Assembly (NCBI GenBank): GCA_022818135.1
Contig: JAFMSR010000017.1
Span: 42,173,299-42,237,298 of the forward strand
Reading direction: 5' to 3'
Source: Saxidomus purpurata
Lineage: Eukaryota > Mollusca > Bivalvia > Venerida > Veneridae
DNA: 64,000 nucleotides
The notes under the pieces were generated by a model that did no database searches, was not told the origin of the DNA, and saw only the letters and a program-made list of their open reading frames with translations. Made by a program: the position numbers and the translations under genes. Numbering within the stretch: the stretch's first letter is position 1; every line of letters begins with the position of its first letter. Positions 61,401-64,000 of the stretch are shown in pieces.

Positions 61401-61409
61401 TTAATTCAG

Positions 61410-61830
61410 TTGGGGTCACTTTGTTTTACATAGGCTTATATTGGAAAAACTTTAAAAATCTTCTTCTCTGAAACCATAAGGCCTAGAACTCAGATATTTG
61501 GCATGTAGTATTGCCTAGTTGACCTCTCACAAATTTGTTCAAATAATGACCCCTAGGTCAAAACTGACCCAGCCCCCGGGGGGGGGGTCTCTTGATTTTA
61601 CATAGGAAAAGCTTTTAAAAAAAACTTTCTCTGAAACCACAATGCCCAGAACTTAAATATTTAGCATGTAGCATTGCCGTGTGGACCTTTACCAAGATTG
61701 TTCAAATCATGATCCCCGGTTGAAAATTAACCCTTCCCGGGAGGGGGATCGCTTGATTTCCCATAGGCTTATACAATGGACCTTTATGAATTATGTTAAA
61801 GTCATGACCCGTTGTATTATCTGCAATTGA
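61410..61830. repeat. diverged tandem repeat, same type as at 16.4 kb
   Basis: Units with 'ttttacataggcttatattg', 'cttctctgaaaccataaggc', 'agatatttggcatgtagtat' and 'ttgttcaaat-atgacccc', repeating at roughly 160 bases. G-homopolymers at 61578-61588. Confidence 0.7.
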
Positions 61831-61937
61831 TATACAGGTGAGCGATAAAGGGTCATCTTGGCCGTCTTGTATATATCATACTTTTGGTATGCAATTTACA
61901 TGTGCAATTCCTTGTTACAACTATTCTAACTATTCTT

Positions 61938-61939
61938 GA

Positions 61940-61970
<31 letters not shown>

Positions 61971-61978
61971 ATATATAT
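61938..61978. repeat. TA microsatellite
   Basis: (TA)n of about 40 bases with one interruption; self-complementary. Confidence 0.9.
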
Positions 61979-62099
61979 CGGTTTCGATGTGATAAATTTA
62001 GTGGTAACAAATCCCAGACATTCTCACGTTTATCCCTGCAATGATATTGTGAAAGTGTCCGTTTCGGAATTCATATTTGAAGGCTTTGTTGGTTGTTTA

Positions 62100-62755
62100 A
62101 ATTAAATTATTTCAATTTTAGCTTAAGAACAAATTAACTATTTGACTAATAGATAAAAGTTAGAAACATAATTCATTCCTTATTTGTTGAAAGGCCTGAG
62201 CCCAGAGCTGAAACCCCTGGAGTAACGAAATGTCATAGATGCTACAAGAATATTTTGTTTTAATTTAATGTTTTATTAAATAAATGTTTACATGCTATTG
62301 CATAATGACAAAATAGTTCTTCCTTTAATCAGTTCACATGATAGCGTAAATGCTTAATACATTACTATAGCAACCAGGAAATTTGATTGATAAATTATCC
62401 AACATGGCGCATTGTCAGTCAGGGGCAATGTTTGGAGAGAACACATCATACTGTATGAAACAACACATTATTTTTACACTTAACTTGAATAACGACAAAC
62501 AACACAGAGCAAGAATAATGATGAACTTACGCGACAAGTATGTAACACGTGACACATATGTAACACTTATGTTACTGTTCTTACCTGGCCATAAAACAGA
62601 AACACATTGACTTTACAGTACGCCCTTGAAAGTTGCCATTTGTTTAAATAGAAATGAAAAGCTATTTCGTTGCCCTTTTACCCAACAATTCACCTTCGCT
62701 GTGTCGGCTAGTAAAATCACTTTCATTGATGGCATAAAGTAAATAAAAAACAGAT
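62100..62755. other. non-coding stretch
   Basis: A 75-codon plus-strand frame at 62383-62610 has no recognisable motif or exon boundaries; not called as a gene. Confidence 0.35.
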
Positions 62756-62756
62756 T

Positions 62757-62790
62757 TAGTACTAGTAGTGGCAGTAGTAGCAGTAGCAGT

Positions 62791-62827
<37 letters not shown>

Positions 62828-63003
62828 ATGGTAGCAGTAGCAGAAGCAGTGGCAGTGACAGTGGCTGTAGCAACAGCAATAATATTATTATTAGTGGAAT
62901 TATTATAGTATTAGTAGTATTAGTAGTAGTAGTAGTAGTAGTAGTAGTAGCAGCAGCAGTAACAATAGTAGTAGTAGCAGTAGTAGTAGTAGATCTAGTA
63001 GTA
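62757..63003. repeat. AGT/AGC trinucleotide tract
   Basis: Imperfect (AGT/AGC)n, the complementary orientation of the tract at 19.3-21.4 kb. The long leucine-like antisense frame is a by-product. Confidence 0.9.
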
Positions 63004-63454
63004 TGCCATTAAATGTCTTTCAAGTATACCAACGGATAAATTAAGGCTGACTAAAATTAAATGTGTAGTTGCATACTTCCCCGTATATAAGATTTTCAAA
63101 GCCTACACAATAGAGACCTATAGGGGAGCTTTTGAACATCTTTAAAGTTAATTTTCATTAACGAGTGTGTTAAGATGTTAGCTTAGAACAGGCAGACATA
63201 TTTTTTCGGTAACTAGCAGTACACATAAATTGAATATTTTTTTTCGTTCCTCTCCTCGGCTATTTAGCTTCGCCAATGGGTCATCTGATTTTATATAGGT
63301 TAAGTTTTCATCTTAATCGTTTTTAAATAAATTCCTTTAAACTATATAAGTAAAAAATAAATGGAAAATACGTTGATATTCCCATCTAAATCCATTTCGT
63401 GAAATGCAGTCCATTTCGTACTCCAATACCTAATCTACCGTGAATTACGTTTCA

Positions 63455-63589
63455 TCGAAACCGGAAGTTGTTCTTTTCATATCCGTTGCGAAAAGAAAGT
63501 GTACTGTTCTCTGAAGAGCTAAGGCCAATCCGGCGACGTACACTCTTATAACATTTCATCCGTCAACTTAGCAGACAAAGAAAAATATC
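63455..63589 (+). promoter_or_regulatory. RPLP1 promoter-proximal region and 5' UTR
   Basis: An ETS-type site (accggaagt, 63460-63468) is followed by a short pyrimidine run (ttcttttc, 63471-63478). This is the layout expected for a ribosomal-protein gene with a 5'TOP start. A UTR of about 110 bases then leads to the ATG. No TATA box is evident. The transcription start is inferred. Confidence 0.4.
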
Positions 63590-63661
63590 ATGGCCTCCAA
63601 TGATGAACTTGCTTGTGTATATTCGGCACTTATCCTGGCAGATGATCAAGTAACTGTAACG
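63590..63661 (+). CDS. RPLP1: 60S acidic ribosomal protein P1, exon 1
   Basis: 24 codons, starting MASNDELACVYSALILADD and ending 'QVTVT', then a clean donor (GTAAGA). This is the highly conserved N-terminus of ribosomal stalk protein P1, and the animal gene has its first coding exon ending at this place. P1 pairs with P2 on P0 in the large-subunit stalk and helps recruit elongation factors. The ATG is chosen because it matches the family start exactly. The rest of the gene lies beyond the donor; no downstream exon was recognised in the last 340 bases of the window. Confidence 0.93.
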
Positions 63662-64000
63662 GTAAGAAACACGAGTTTGGAGCCGCAGTAGATTATGAAT
63701 ATTTGAATTTGTTGCTATCTTCCATCTGTCTTACATTTAGTCAAACCCCTACTGGACCTAGACTTACCATGAACTGACATGCATGCATATGGTCAGAAGG
63801 GGATCAGGGGTCTAGTTGCCGCGCTGTACTTGTAACCGAGGGCTCGCACTTCTCAACTAACTTATCAAATGGTCTCGGGAGTATGGCCATAGTAGTTCAG
63901 TTCTGTTGGCCATTATAAGAGAAAACTTAAGATGAAAACCCTAAACCTAGGCCCGACGTAACTGAAACAACTTCAGCGTACCCGGTTAATCAGTCTCCAG

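Overview
This is eukaryotic DNA: genes are split into short exons with GT/AG introns, the sequence is AT-rich, and much of it is transposon debris. The gene content points to a bivalve mollusc: a DZIP3/HEPN-type gene, a lineage-typical TIR gene, tRNA-derived SINEs, a Penelope-like element, long diverged tandem repeats and (C/A)TG-type trinucleotide tracts. I cannot name the species. The one housekeeping gene is 60S acidic ribosomal protein P1 at the right edge, of which only exon 1 is present.

Layout. 0-17 kb is gene-poor: a tyrosine-recombinase end at the left edge, a Tc1 transposase fragment, several tRNA-derived SINEs, a truncated Penelope-like copy, an L1/Tx1-like LINE fragment and diverged tandem repeats. 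17.7-36.5 kb (minus strand) holds the most interesting locus. Exons with matching splice phases can be chained into one long gene: DZIP3-type HEPN-like domain, immunoglobulin exons, a second HEPN region with an RX4H motif and a Cys-rich insert, coiled coil, B-box zinc finger, then an NHL-like beta-propeller. Two of the four Ig exons are damaged, and the propeller exon has a one-base frameshift. The introns have taken in a LINE, a roughly 2.1 kb trinucleotide tract with a SINE inside it, a Tc1 element with both ends, and a pogo/Tigger-like element.

37.5-46.8 kb is a long imperfect inverted repeat (arms about 2.3 kb, spacer about 4.7 kb). The arms carry exons of a small coiled-coil gene and the start of a Penelope-like reverse transcriptase. 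The spacer carries the rest of that retroelement, a MYND finger fragment and a C2H2 zinc-finger gene, and two smaller inverted repeats are linked to these genes. 47.5-49.7 kb is a foldback element with a palindromic MITE inside. 57-59.6 kb (plus strand) is a truncated TIR-SAM-like gene with an in-frame stop. 59.6-63.4 kb is mostly repeats, followed by the RPLP1 promoter and first exon.

How they fit together. HEPN, Ig, B-box/NHL and TIR domains are typical of expanded, fast-changing invertebrate innate-immunity repertoires. The decayed exons, nonsense codon and rearrangements fit a birth-and-death gene region. That role is inference from domain content; nothing in the sequence shows expression or function.
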